Below are positions 6,479 to 14,695 of a stretch of 29,718 bases of DNA, one piece after another. The notes beneath the pieces were generated by a model, which saw only the letters and a list, made by a program, of their open reading frames with translations, searched no databases and was not told where the DNA came from. The translations under genes were made by a program, and so were the position numbers. Positions within the stretch are counted from its first letter, which is position 1, and each line of letters starts with the position of its first letter. Location of the stretch: the NCBI GenBank assembly GCA_964613725.1, contig CAZTJY010000039.1:1-29718 (forward strand). Direction: 5' to 3'. Origin of the DNA: Parapedobacter sp964613725. Lineage in GTDB: Bacteria > Bacteroidota > Bacteroidia > Sphingobacteriales > Sphingobacteriaceae.

Positions 6479-9400
6479 TTAAAAACTTAAAGAGACATTA
6501 AAAAAATAGGACCGACCGGATGGTGGTGCGAAGTTCTCAAAACCAATTGCATTGGTTCCGGTAGCATAAACCGATTCGGGATCGATACCGCGCATGTGGC
6601 TGGAAATCATCCAGACATTGTTGGAGGATATGCCGACTTTCGCTCGCTTGATTACCGATCTGCCCAATATCCGCGTAGGGATGGTGTAGTTGAGCGCCAC
6701 ATTCCGTAAACGGATGTTGGTTGCATCATAAATATTGGCTTCTGTGATGCCCAAATTGTTAATTGCAATCGCTCCCCAATAGTTTTGATGAGATACGGCT
6801 TGTTCATTGGGTAAGAATTTCCCAGCATTGTCAGGGTCAGGGATAACGCCATCTACAACAAAATCTTCGCGTTCCCCATTGGCGACTGTAACCGCGGCAG
6901 CGCCGTTGTATTGTAATAAAAAGTTGGTAGCAGAAAATATTTCACCACCAAAACGCCCGTCAATTAGGAAACTGAATGCGAAATCTTTGTATGTAAATGT
7001 GTTTGAAATGCCAAGTAGCGCGTTGGGCGATTGGTTGCCTAATCGATGTGATTCGGTCGTCGCTTGCGGTAGGCCATTAGGCTGAAGGAGCAGTTTGCCG
7101 AAATCTGGGCTAGCTTGGTCCTCAACCCTCCGGAATTTCAATCCCCAAATTTCTCCATAGTTTTCACCGACGACAGCATTAATGCGAACATCGTCATAAC
7201 CCCCGAGCGAATACACTCTAACATCATCATACAGCTCGACGATTTTGTTGCGGTTTCGCGCAAAATTGACCGTCATGTCCCAAGTGAGTTTCTGAGGAAC
7301 ATCTAAAATGCGCGCGTTGAAAATCATTTCAACGCCTTGGTTTTGAATGTTACCCGCATTTACACGGCGGAATTGATAACCACTCAAGGGGTTCATTGGC
7401 AAGCCGATGATCTGGTTGGTTGCATTTGATTTGTAATACGTCAGGTCTAGACCTATCCGATTATTGAGGAATCGGGTTTCGAACCCTACTTCTACGTTTT
7501 TGATTAACTCGCTGACGATGTTTTCGTTGAACAGGGTATTTTTCCGACTGGCTGTCGTATTGTTGTTGGGGTCTTTACCGATATTGAATGTGTTTAGCAG
7601 CTCGTAAGGAGGCAAATCATTACCGACCGATGCATAGGACGCCCTGAGTTTAGCGAACGTAAACCAGCTGGGGAAACTACCTCCGCTATTGGTTATCATG
7701 TCGCTGATTACCAGCGATGTGCTGATTGAAGGATAGAAGAACGACCGATTTTCCCGCATCAACGCAGAAGACCAGTCATTTCGGGCTGTGAAGTTGACAA
7801 ACCAAAAGTTGTCATAGTTTACCTCGAATGTTCCGAACAACGAATTAATTTGTTTTCTATTGACAGTTTCTGAAACAGAAGGTGCATTTTTACCATTATT
7901 CACCGAGAATAAGTTGGGCACTTCCAGTTCTCCTGCATTGGCGCTGATAAAGTTCGTCCGGCGTTCCATAATTTGGCCGAAAACGGAAAGCGTTCCGCCG
8001 AATTTGCCAACTACATTGTCTTTTGAAGCGGTCAGGGAAGCGATATAGTTTTTCTCGATAAATGAGCGAATGCCATAGCTATAGCTTCCATTTGGCATAT
8101 TGGTGGGATATAAGTCACTTTGGCTGGCGTAAAGCTTGGTTTGTGTCCGAGTGGTAAACATATCCGAACCTCCGCGTACCTCGCCCGATAACCAGTCGTT
8201 AAACTGATATTTTATCGACCCATTCAGCAGGAAGCGATCGCGGGAATCTTGGTTGAGGTTGTACTCTTTAGCCCAATAGGGGTTTATCGCGCTGGAGTTC
8301 TCAATGTAATAGAAATGATTGCCTTCCCCATCTATTCCGGGACTGAGATCGCGGATATCCACCGACCGAGGGAATAGGAGGATGTTGCTGAAATAGTTGC
8401 TTGTATTGTTGCCACTAAGTGGACGGTTCGTCGCTTTGTTGTTGATGTATTGCACTTTGAAGTCTGTTGTCCATTTTTTGGACGGACCAAAATTAGAAAC
8501 AGCCCGGGTGCTGACGTTCAGCCGGTCGAGTTTCGCGCCAGGAACGCGGCTGTTGTCATGTAAGTACGTGCCCGATGTGTACAAGCTTGTTGACTCCGAA
8601 ATTTGTTGTTGGAACCCTAAATTATGCGTCGTATTGAATCCTGTATTGAAGAAATTAGCGATGTTATCGTAAGCTTGCATGTTGGTTTGCGTGCCATCCC
8701 ATTTCGTATAGGTTTGCCCTTCGATTTTCGGACCCCAACTTCGCGTATTTTGCGGATCGTTATCTTCGAAATTCAGCCCTCGCCCAAACGCCGACTGCAA
8801 CTCGGGTTTCATGAAAATTGTTTCGAATCCTACAGTGGTTGAATAGCTGATGCCTACGCCCTGTGAAGGACGGCCTTTTTTTGTGGTGATGACAATCACA
8901 CCATTTCCGGCGCGCGACCCGTATAAAGCAGATGCTGCCCCACCTTTCAGGATACTAAGTGTTTCGATGTCTTCCGGATTGATATCTGCAAGTCCGTTGC
9001 CCATATCTGTGCCCGGATTCCAGTAGTCATTATTTTCTGCGCCCGTGAAATTGTCAAGTGGGATGCCATCAACGACAATTAAGGGCTGGTTTGACCCGGT
9101 CAACGAGTTAAAGCCACGTAATACCAGTTTGCTTGAACCCGCTGGGCCATTGCTTCCGCGTACCACTTGAAGGCCGGCGATTTGTCCCGTTAAGGCGTTA
9201 GCAATATTATTTTCCTTACGATCTGCCAAATCACTGCCTTTGATTTCCTGAAAGGCATAGCCAAGTGATTTTCGTTCACGTCGGATGCCTAACGCTGTTA
9301 CCACGACTTCGCTAAGTTCGCTCGCATCTTCCATCAATGTGATGTAGAGAGTCATAGACGATTCGACGATCGCAGTCTGGCGTTTATACCCCACGATAGA

Positions 9401-9619
9401 GAACTGTAGCGAATCCCCTTTATTCGCTTGGATGGAAAAACGGCCATCCGAATCCGTTTGCGTACCCTTGTTGGTGCCCAGTACCGAAACGGACACGCCG
9501 GATATTGGGCCGTTTACATCCGTCACCACCCCGGTGACGGTTGGCTGTGCATGAGCAGTAATCAGCGTACCCAGGGTAATCATGAACGCCATGCATAACA
9601 TTTTGTACAAAATTCTCAT
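6479..9619 (-). CDS. SusC/RagA-family TonB-linked outer membrane transporter
   Basis: 1046 residues. A signal peptide (MRILYKMLCMAFMITLGTLI, cleavage likely after AHA at about 24) precedes a carboxypeptidase-regulatory-like beta domain (QPTVTGVVTDVNGPISGVSV to about 105). A TonB-box-like SEVVVTALG comes next, then the plug domain with the family signatures SLGYAFQEIKG, NALTGQIAGLQVVRG, PLIVVDGIPLDN, SILKGGAASALYGSRAGNGV and VIVITTKKG. The rest is the 22-strand barrel ending in aromatic FFNVSLSF. There is no STN domain, so no direct anti-sigma signalling is expected. It imports a bulky nutrient with its SusD partner using TonB energy. It starts 85 bases after the ROK regulator, with no good promoter between, so co-transcription is likely. 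Confidence 0.93.
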   Translation of the reverse strand: MRILYKMLCMAFMITLGTLITAHAQPTVTGVVTDVNGPISGVSVSVLGTNKGTQTDSDGRFSIQANKGDSLQFSIVGYKRQTAIVESSMTLYITLMEDASELSEVVVTALGIRRERKSLGYAFQEIKGSDLADRKENNIANALTGQIAGLQVVRGSNGPAGSSKLVLRGFNSLTGSNQPLIVVDGIPLDNFTGAENNDYWNPGTDMGNGLADINPEDIETLSILKGGAASALYGSRAGNGVIVITTKKGRPSQGVGISYSTTVGFETIFMKPELQSAFGRGLNFEDNDPQNTRSWGPKIEGQTYTKWDGTQTNMQAYDNIANFFNTGFNTTHNLGFQQQISESTSLYTSGTYLHDNSRVPGAKLDRLNVSTRAVSNFGPSKKWTTDFKVQYINNKATNRPLSGNNTSNYFSNILLFPRSVDIRDLSPGIDGEGNHFYYIENSSAINPYWAKEYNLNQDSRDRFLLNGSIKYQFNDWLSGEVRGGSDMFTTRTQTKLYASQSDLYPTNMPNGSYSYGIRSFIEKNYIASLTASKDNVVGKFGGTLSVFGQIMERRTNFISANAGELEVPNLFSVNNGKNAPSVSETVNRKQINSLFGTFEVNYDNFWFVNFTARNDWSSALMRENRSFFYPSISTSLVISDMITNSGGSFPSWFTFAKLRASYASVGNDLPPYELLNTFNIGKDPNNNTTASRKNTLFNENIVSELIKNVEVGFETRFLNNRIGLDLTYYKSNATNQIIGLPMNPLSGYQFRRVNAGNIQNQGVEMIFNARILDVPQKLTWDMTVNFARNRNKIVELYDDVRVYSLGGYDDVRINAVVGENYGEIWGLKFRRVEDQASPDFGKLLLQPNGLPQATTESHRLGNQSPNALLGISNTFTYKDFAFSFLIDGRFGGEIFSATNFLLQYNGAAAVTVANGEREDFVVDGVIPDPDNAGKFLPNEQAVSHQNYWGAIAINNLGITEANIYDATNIRLRNVALNYTIPTRILGRSVIKRAKVGISSNNVWMISSHMRGIDPESVYATGTNAIGFENFAPPSGRSYFFNVSLSF

Positions 9620-9704
9620 GTTGTGTGTTGTTTAGTTGTTTGGTTAAAAAAAGGATTACAGTAATTAGTCAAATTTCATGTTGCCATTTATATCTATATA
9701 GTTA

Positions 9705-10931
9705 TCATTCTGTCATTTGTGACTTCGCATGTAAGTTGGTTTTCATCAATTGGTGAGGTGTGCTATTTTCGATAATCAAACTAACGGCCCCTAACAACTC
9801 GGCCTCATACCCTAAGTCGGAAACCACGACAGTGGTATGCTCTACAAGTTTCGGGATACAAAACTCATTGATGGCGCGCTGCACCGGCGGAAGGAGTAGG
9901 TTGCCTGTAGCCGCACCCCTGCCGCTTAATACGATGCGCTCGGGGTTCATTATATGGATAAGCGTGGCAATACCTTTGCCCATCATAAAGGCAGCGTCTG
10001 AAATCGATGTAATAGCCAGTTGGTCCCCTTTGCGGGCTGCATCAATCAAGTGATCCCCCTCGGATTTATTGGGAGCGGCAAAAAGTCGCTCCAAACTCGA
10101 AGTAGTGCCTTCGGCTATCGCCCGTTTCGCATTTTCGACGGCAACGAGCAACGATGCATCCACTTCCATACACCCCCGTTTGCCGCAGGAGCAAAGTTTG
10201 TTGCTGTGCGAGAGCGGGATGTGACTGAACTCGCCCGCATAACCATTATGCCCCCTGAACAGACTACCGTTGACGATCATGCCCAATCCAATGCCCCAGC
10301 CCATATTGACAACCATGACGTCCCGTAGGCCTTTGGCCGACCCGAAATGCAATTCGGCGATGGCAATTGCGCTGGAATCGTTTTCGATATATACCGGTAA
10401 ACTGAACCGTTGAATGAGGCGATCACGCAGCCCTATTTGGTCATTGTCGGTAAAAAAGGAAGCGTTTATCCCTTTTTCCACATCAATAAATCCTGGCATA
10501 GCGATGCCAATTCCGATAATAGCGTCGCGTTTTGTGTTTGCCGAAGTGATATAACGGTCAATCGCTACGCACAATTGCTGGAAGGCTTCTGCATTATCCT
10601 GTAACGGTAAAGAAAAGGACGTTTCGGGGTATACGGCTTCGTTAGCCAAGTTGTAAGCAACGATCCGCGTGATAAACTGGTCCATTGCCACGGCAATAAA
10701 ATAAGCCTTCACTTTTTTGTTAAGCCGATATGTCACTGCTCGTCGACCGCCAGTTGATGGTGCCAAGCCATGCTCGATCACATAACCGTCTTTCAGCAAC
10801 CCATTTATTACGCTAGTGATATTGGGTACGCTTTTATTCGTATACGTGCTCAACTCGGCAACGGAAAGTGCCCCATTGTAGTATAGTAGCTTAAAAACGA
10901 CTTTCTTTAAATGGTCTTGGCGAATCTTCAC
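9705..10931 (-). CDS. ROK-family transcriptional regulator (NagC/XylR type)
   Basis: 408 residues. A winged helix-turn-helix is at about 5-60 (SVAELSTYTNKSVPNITSVI), followed by a sugar-kinase-fold ROK domain. Sugar-binding residues are present in IENDSS (N184, D185), GEFSH (E234, H237) and E256. The zinc motif is complete: H237 with C247, C249 and C254 (CSCGKRGC). The ATP-binding DxGGTK motif expected near residue 80 is replaced by VAMDQFITR, so this is a regulator rather than a kinase. ROK regulators usually bind a sugar or sugar phosphate and release an AT-rich operator. It is the first gene of an operon with susC and susD, so it probably controls that uptake pair and itself. The ligand is unknown. 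Confidence 0.9.
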   Translation of the reverse strand: MKIRQDHLKKVVFKLLYYNGALSVAELSTYTNKSVPNITSVINGLLKDGYVIEHGLAPSTGGRRAVTYRLNKKVKAYFIAVAMDQFITRIVAYNLANEAVYPETSFSLPLQDNAEAFQQLCVAIDRYITSANTKRDAIIGIGIAMPGFIDVEKGINASFFTDNDQIGLRDRLIQRFSLPVYIENDSSAIAIAELHFGSAKGLRDVMVVNMGWGIGLGMIVNGSLFRGHNGYAGEFSHIPLSHSNKLCSCGKRGCMEVDASLLVAVENAKRAIAEGTTSSLERLFAAPNKSEGDHLIDAARKGDQLAITSISDAAFMMGKGIATLIHIMNPERIVLSGRGAATGNLLLPPVQRAINEFCIPKLVEHTTVVVSDLGYEAELLGAVSLIIENSTPHQLMKTNLHAKSQMTE

Positions 10932-10965
10932 TGTATTATAACTGATTATATTGTAATAACTAATG

Positions 10966-10973
10966 CAAACTTA
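10966..10973 (-). promoter_or_regulatory. Candidate promoter box of the ROK-susCD operon
   Basis: CAAACTTA on plus is TAAGTTTG on minus, an exact TAnnTTTG box, placing the transcript start about 30 bases before the ROK ATG. No good TTG lies at the usual -33 distance. The same TAAGTTTG box precedes frr. Confidence 0.5.
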
Positions 10974-11001
10974 ATAAAATCATTGACTAGATTTAACATA
11001 C

Positions 11002-11021
11002 TTATTAAAAAAAAATAATAA
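11002..11021. promoter_or_regulatory. Candidate ROK operator (inverted repeat)
   Basis: TTATTA (11002-11007) and TAATAA (11016-11021) form a perfect inverted repeat with an 8-base all-A spacer, about 70 bases upstream of the ROK start. AT-rich inverted repeats of this size are the usual kind of NagC/Mlc-type site. Local AT richness makes chance possible. Confidence 0.35.
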
Positions 11022-11197
11022 GAATTGATATCGTGCTGATAATTAAGTTTTTTATTTGAAATATATGCTATTTGCCTAGCAGAGTAATCGAATTTGTCCA
11101 GATATGGCACAGTTTGTCAACCGATTTACCTACTTTTACTCTCTTTGAGGAGACTCATAACCAATCAAAGCTTATTACGGTTCGAGACAGAATACCC

Positions 11198-11956
11198 ATG
11201 CAGCAGGACAGTATACAGCGGTTTTCAGATCGTGCAGTGAATTACGACAAGTTCCGTCCGGGCTATCCACGGGCACTCTTCGAATTTCTCCATGAAGCCA
11301 TCCCAATCGTCCCTGATATTGTTATTGCCGACATCGCAGCTGGTACGGGGATTTTTACGGAGCAGGTTGCCAGGTGGGGCAATCGGATTTATGTGGTGGA
11401 GCCTAACCCCTATATGCGCAGTTTGGCACACCGGAGGTTGAGTGGGTGCGGACACTGTGTATTTTTGGATGGTACCGCTGAAGCGAGCGGATTGCCCGAT
11501 CACTCGATCGACCTGTTCGTGTCGGCACAGGCTTTTCACTGGTTCGACCTTGCAAAGACACGGACCGAGTTTGAGCGGGCAGGCCGTAATGCGCCGTACG
11601 TGGCCGTTGTGTGGAACCTCCGGAATACACGCAGCGCTTTTGAAGCGAGTTACGAGGCGTTTATCCGTACATATGCAACCGACTATCTCCAGGTAAGCCA
11701 ACGGAAGATGGATACGGCAGAGGTCCGTTCCTTTTTTGCCCCATCGCGGCCGCAATATCGTATTTTCGGGCATGTTGATTCACTTACCTATCCCCAATTG
11801 CTTGGCCGAACACTTTCGTATTCGTTCCTGCCGGATGAGACGTCGCCCATGTTGCCCGAAATAACCGCGGCTTTGGAAATGCTGTTTAATGCGTATCAGC
11901 GAGCGGGTAAAGTGCGACTATCGTATAAGACCAGATTATTTGTAGGTCGGATTTGA
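11198..11956 (+). CDS. Class I SAM-dependent methyltransferase (trans-aconitate methyltransferase-like)
   Basis: 252 residues from the ATG at 11198 (MQQDSIQRFSDRAVNYDKFR). The frame stays open back to a TTG at 11072, but that extension has no family character. Motif I is VIADIAAGTGIFTEQV, with the acidic residue of motif II in YVVEPNP (the E contacts the ribose of SAM). DHSIDLFVSAQAFHWFD is the motif IV region typical of the Methyltransf_11/Crg1-Tmt1-like group. It should transfer a methyl group from S-adenosylmethionine to a small molecule. The acceptor cannot be told from sequence. It stands alone, with the ROK gene divergent and the NagX-like gene downstream behind an octamer repeat. Confidence 0.82.
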   Translation: MQQDSIQRFSDRAVNYDKFRPGYPRALFEFLHEAIPIVPDIVIADIAAGTGIFTEQVARWGNRIYVVEPNPYMRSLAHRRLSGCGHCVFLDGTAEASGLPDHSIDLFVSAQAFHWFDLAKTRTEFERAGRNAPYVAVVWNLRNTRSAFEASYEAFIRTYATDYLQVSQRKMDTAEVRSFFAPSRPQYRIFGHVDSLTYPQLLGRTLSYSFLPDETSPMLPEITAALEMLFNAYQRAGKVRLSYKTRLFVGRI

Positions 11957-11963
11957 CGGTACT

Positions 11964-12019
11964 GATTTGCTGACTTGACGATTGGTAGATTTGAAGATTG
12001 GTTGAAGCAACGAATTGAA
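11964..12019 (+). repeat. Degenerate 8-bp tandem repeat, seven units
   Basis: Seven consecutive octamers, each starting GA at an exact 8-base period: GATTTGCT, GACTTGAC, GATTGGTA, GATTTGAA, GATTGGTT, GAAGCAAC, GAATTGAA. The first five fit GA[TC]T[TG]GNN. It starts 7 bases after the methyltransferase stop and ends 20 bases before the next gene. Confidence 0.65.
11986..11993 (+). promoter_or_regulatory. Candidate -7 box TAGATTTG for the NagX-like gene
   Basis: Exact TAnnTTTG match inside the octamer repeat, 46 bases before the ATG at 12040. A TTTG lies 16 bases upstream (11966-11969), shorter than the usual spacing. The box could be a by-product of the repeat. Confidence 0.4.
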
Positions 12020-12039
12020 ATTGCAATTATCCATTAATT

Positions 12040-13251
12040 ATGACTAAACGTTATTATTCACTTGATGTATTCCGTGGGGCTACGGTGGCACTGATGATCC
12101 TAGTGAACAATCCCGGTAGCTGGGCGCATCTTTTCTCGCCATTGGGCCATGCCGAATGGCACGGGCTCACGCCTACGGATTTGGTGTTTCCCTTTTTCCT
12201 GTTTGCCGTGGGAAACGCGATGGCCTTTGTGATGCCACGCCTGCGGGAGGCGGGAGATGCCATATTTTGGGCAAAGGTATTGAAGCGGACGGCATTGATT
12301 TTCGGTATCGGGCTGTTGCTCAACTGGTGGCCGTTCGTTCGCTGGGAGGGCGACGTACTTACGTTCAAACATTGGGTGAGCCCCGAAGACCCCGAGCGCG
12401 GCATCCGCATCTTCGGTGTGCTGCAACGTATCGCTTTGGCTTATTGTTTTGCTTCCATCGTGGTGTATTACGTTAAGGAAAAGTGGGTCATCATCGTGTC
12501 GGCGGTCTTATTGCTAGGATATTGGGCATTATGCGTGGCATTAGGTGGTACCGACCCGTATAGCTTGGCAGGCTGGTTCGGCACTACTGTCGATAGGAAC
12601 GTGTTGGGCGTGGCCCATCTTTATAGGGGCGAGGGTGTCCCGTTTGATCCAGAAGGGTTGATGAGCACATTGCCCGCCATCGTTCAGGTAACGGTAGGTT
12701 ACCTCACTGGTGTCTATATCCGGGCACAGGGCCAGGTAAGCTGGCTGTGGCCAAGACTGCAAGCGTCGGTCGAGCCGCTTTATAAAATGCTGGCAGGGTT
12801 GTTCGTGGTCGCTGCGTTACTGGCCTTATTGGGGTTGTTTTGGGGGTTGGAGTTCCCAATCAATAAAAAAATATGGACGAGCTCATACGTGGTTTATACC
12901 AGTGGGCTTGCGTTGCTTACCATCGGGGTGATGATCTGGTTTATCGAAGTGGTGGGCATACGTAATTGGCTGACCCGTTTTTTCGATGTTTTCGGTAAGA
13001 ATCCGCTGTTCATTTTCGTGCTCAGTGGCATGTTGCCGCGGTTATTAGGGTTGATTCGCATCCCGATGGGGGTTGATGTGTCTGGTGGAACCCGTTATAC
13101 GACACCACTCCATTGGTTTTATACCGAAGTGTGTGCGCACGTACCGGGGCCGCCTGAGGTCGGGTCGTTCTGTTATGCGTTGGTTTTCTTGGTTGTTTGT
13201 TGGGGTATTTGCTATGTGTTGGCTCGAAAGAAGATTTACATTAAGGTGTGA
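12040..13251 (+). CDS. NagX/DUF5009-type membrane protein, HGSNAT-like acyltransferase family
   Basis: 403 residues with about ten hydrophobic segments. The N-terminal signature YYSLDVFRGATVALMILVN, then LTPTDLVFPFFLFAVGNAM, is diagnostic of the DUF5009/DUF1624 group related to human heparan-alpha-glucosaminide N-acetyltransferase. In Proteobacteria a member called NagX sits in GlcNAc-utilisation clusters. An inner-membrane role in acylating or handling amino sugars is therefore plausible but unproven. The gene ends five bases before a strong hairpin. The neighbouring ROK regulator belongs to the family of NagC, which is compatible with an amino-sugar theme, but the two are separated by the methyltransferase gene. 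Confidence 0.85.
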   Translation: MTKRYYSLDVFRGATVALMILVNNPGSWAHLFSPLGHAEWHGLTPTDLVFPFFLFAVGNAMAFVMPRLREAGDAIFWAKVLKRTALIFGIGLLLNWWPFVRWEGDVLTFKHWVSPEDPERGIRIFGVLQRIALAYCFASIVVYYVKEKWVIIVSAVLLLGYWALCVALGGTDPYSLAGWFGTTVDRNVLGVAHLYRGEGVPFDPEGLMSTLPAIVQVTVGYLTGVYIRAQGQVSWLWPRLQASVEPLYKMLAGLFVVAALLALLGLFWGLEFPINKKIWTSSYVVYTSGLALLTIGVMIWFIEVVGIRNWLTRFFDVFGKNPLFIFVLSGMLPRLLGLIRIPMGVDVSGGTRYTTPLHWFYTEVCAHVPGPPEVGSFCYALVFLVVCWGICYVLARKKIYIKV

Positions 13252-13255
13252 GGGT

Positions 13256-13285
13256 ATCCATCGATGGGCACGCCCGTCGATGGAT
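13256..13285 (+). terminator. Hairpin terminator between convergent genes
   Basis: Arms 13256-13268 (ATCCATCGATGGG) and 13273-13285 (CCCGTCGATGGAT) pair over 13 positions, with one G-U pair and a CACG loop. It starts five bases after the NagX-like stop and lies 31 bases beyond the frr stop on the other strand. Only a short TTTGT follows on plus. It probably serves both convergent genes. Confidence 0.7.
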
Positions 13286-13316
13286 TTGTGATCTAACGCG
13301 TACGTTTCGGCGGCGA

Positions 13317-13886
13317 TTAAACCGTCATGATGTCTTTTTCCTTGGCTTCGGCCAACTGATCTACCTTGGCGATGTATTTATCGGTAAGTTTCTGCACTTC
13401 GGCTTCACCCGCCTTAATCTCATCTTCAGATACGCCGTCGGCTTTCAGCTTCTTAATCGTATCGTTGGCATCCTTGCGGATGTTACGCACCGCCACACGG
13501 CCTTTTTCGGCTTCATCCTTTACTTTCCGCACCAGATCGCGGCGACGCTCTTCGGTGAGCGGTGGGATGTTGAGCCTGATGATATTGCCGTCGTTTTGGG
13601 GTGTCAGCCCGATATTGGCATCGAGAATGGCTTTTTCAATAGGGGTTAACATGGTTTTCTCCCAAGGCTGTACCACTAAGGTACGTGCATCTGGCGTATT
13701 GATGTTGCTCACCTGCGACAGTGGCGTAGGTGTACCGTAGTAATCCACGTGTATGCCATCGAGCATGGATGGCATGGCTTTGCCTGCGCGGATTTTGGTG
13801 AGCTCCAACTCGGTGAATGCCACCGCTTTGGTCATCTGCTCAGTACTATCGTCCAGTTGTAAAGATATCAATTCGTCCATGGTCAT
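13317..13886 (-). CDS. frr: Ribosome recycling factor
   Basis: 189 residues. The whole family pattern is present: TKIRAGKAMPSMLDGIHVDYYG (32-53), PLSQVSNI, LVVQPWEK, AILDANIGLTPQNDGNIIRL, then PPLTEERRRDLVRKVKDEAE and RNIRKDANDTIKKL. RRF works with EF-G to split the ribosome after termination. The start is taken at 13886; a second in-frame ATG two codons later (13880) is equally possible. It lies 67 bases behind pyrH on the same strand, the common bacterial order, and has its own candidate promoter in that gap. Confidence 0.97.
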   Translation of the reverse strand: MTMDELISLQLDDSTEQMTKAVAFTELELTKIRAGKAMPSMLDGIHVDYYGTPTPLSQVSNINTPDARTLVVQPWEKTMLTPIEKAILDANIGLTPQNDGNIIRLNIPPLTEERRRDLVRKVKDEAEKGRVAVRNIRKDANDTIKKLKADGVSEDEIKAGEAEVQKLTDKYIAKVDQLAEAKEKDIMTV

Positions 13887-13903
13887 TGTTTATTATGGTT
13901 GCT

Positions 13904-13933
13904 CAAACTTAGATAAAAAACGCGAAAAACAAA
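13904..13933 (-). promoter_or_regulatory. Candidate frr promoter
   Basis: On minus: TTTG (13930-13933) then 18 bases and TAAGTTTG (13904-13911), an exact -7 box. The predicted start is about 10 bases before the frr ATG, so frr may be expressed apart from pyrH. Confidence 0.5.
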
Positions 13934-13953
13934 TTGCTAAAGATGAAACATCG

Positions 13954-14661
13954 TTATTCTCGCACCAATGTGCCAACATGTTCGCCATTTGCGAGCCGGG
14001 CGAGGTTGCCGGGCTTGTTCATGTCAAAAACGATGATAGGTAGTTTATTCTCATGGCATAGCGTGAAGGCCGTCATATCCATTACGGTGAGACCACGGTT
14101 ATACACGTCTTGGAACGTGATTTCGTCAAACCGGGTGGCCGACGGATCTTTAAGTGGGTCGGCCGTATAGATACCGTCCACGCGGGTACCTTTGAGCACC
14201 ACATCGGCGTTGATTTCGATTGCGCGGAGCGACGCTGCTGTATCGGTAGTGAAATAGGGGTTTCCTGTGCCGGCACCGAAAATGACAACCCGACCCTTTT
14301 CAAGGTGACGCACAGCCCGCCTACGGATGAATGGCTCACAGATTTGTTCCATTTTGATGGCTGTGAGGAGCCTTGTCTTTATTTCGAGCTTTTCAAGTGC
14401 ATCCTGCAGGGCCATGCTATTGATGACCGTCGCGAGCATGCCCATATAGTCGGCCTGGACGCGGTCCATCCCTGCCTTTTCGGCGCTGAGCCCGCGATAA
14501 ATGTTGCCGCCGCCGATAACGATGGCGATTTCCATCCCCTTGCTGTGTATTTCCTTGATGTCTTTGGCGTATTGGGCTACGCGGTTGATGTCAATGCCGT
14601 ACTGCTGGTCGCCCATGAGGGCTTCTCCGCTGAGTTTGAGTAGGATGCGCTTGTATTTCAT
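13954..14661 (-). CDS. pyrH: UMP kinase
   Basis: 235 residues from MKYKRILLKLSGEALMG. Phosphorylates UMP to UDP with ATP in pyrimidine nucleotide synthesis; a hexamer of the amino-acid-kinase fold. Visible motifs are KLSGEAL (phosphate binding), AIVIGGGNIYRG, ADYMGMLATVINSMALQDAL, VIFGAGTGNPYFTTDTAA and a C-terminal IVFDMNKPGNL. The frame is open ten codons further (MEAPFQDSKN, start 14691). That extension is atypical and would begin inside the leader hairpin and before the predicted transcript start, so 14661 is preferred. First gene of the pyrH-frr pair. Confidence 0.97.
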   Translation of the reverse strand: MKYKRILLKLSGEALMGDQQYGIDINRVAQYAKDIKEIHSKGMEIAIVIGGGNIYRGLSAEKAGMDRVQADYMGMLATVINSMALQDALEKLEIKTRLLTAIKMEQICEPFIRRRAVRHLEKGRVVIFGAGTGNPYFTTDTAASLRAIEINADVVLKGTRVDGIYTADPLKDPSATRFDEITFQDVYNRGLTVMDMTAFTLCHENKLPIIVFDMNKPGNLARLANGEHVGTLVRE

Positions 14662-14672
14662 ATTCTTGCTGT

Positions 14673-14692
14673 CTTGGAAGGGGGCTTCCAAG
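14673..14692 (-). promoter_or_regulatory. Perfect inverted repeat at the pyrH transcript start
   Basis: CTTGGAAG (14673-14680) and CTTCCAAG (14685-14692) form a perfect 8-bp inverted repeat with a 4-base spacer, between the -7 box and the ATG. It may act as an operator or as a 5'-end mRNA hairpin. Confidence 0.5.
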
Positions 14693-14695
14693 CGC

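Noticed and set aside
8397..8842. Plus-strand ORFs inside the first susC gene
   Set aside because: Typical shadow frames opposite a long, well-recognised coding region, with no start signals or family resemblance.
9600..9613. 14-bp palindrome ATTTTGTACAAAAT at the start of susC
   Set aside because: It lies within codons 3-7, is AT-rich and has no space for a stable loop; probably chance.
11072..11197. N-terminal extension of the methyltransferase from a TTG
   Set aside because: The extra 42 residues show no family pattern; the normal N-terminus begins at MQQDSIQRFSDRA.
12054..12426. Minus-strand ORFs of 108-118 codons opposite the NagX-like gene
   Set aside because: Basic, low-information translations without motifs; the plus-strand gene is firmly identified.
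14662..14691. pyrH starting at 14691
   Set aside because: The extension is atypical for UMP kinase and covers the predicted transcript start and the hairpin.
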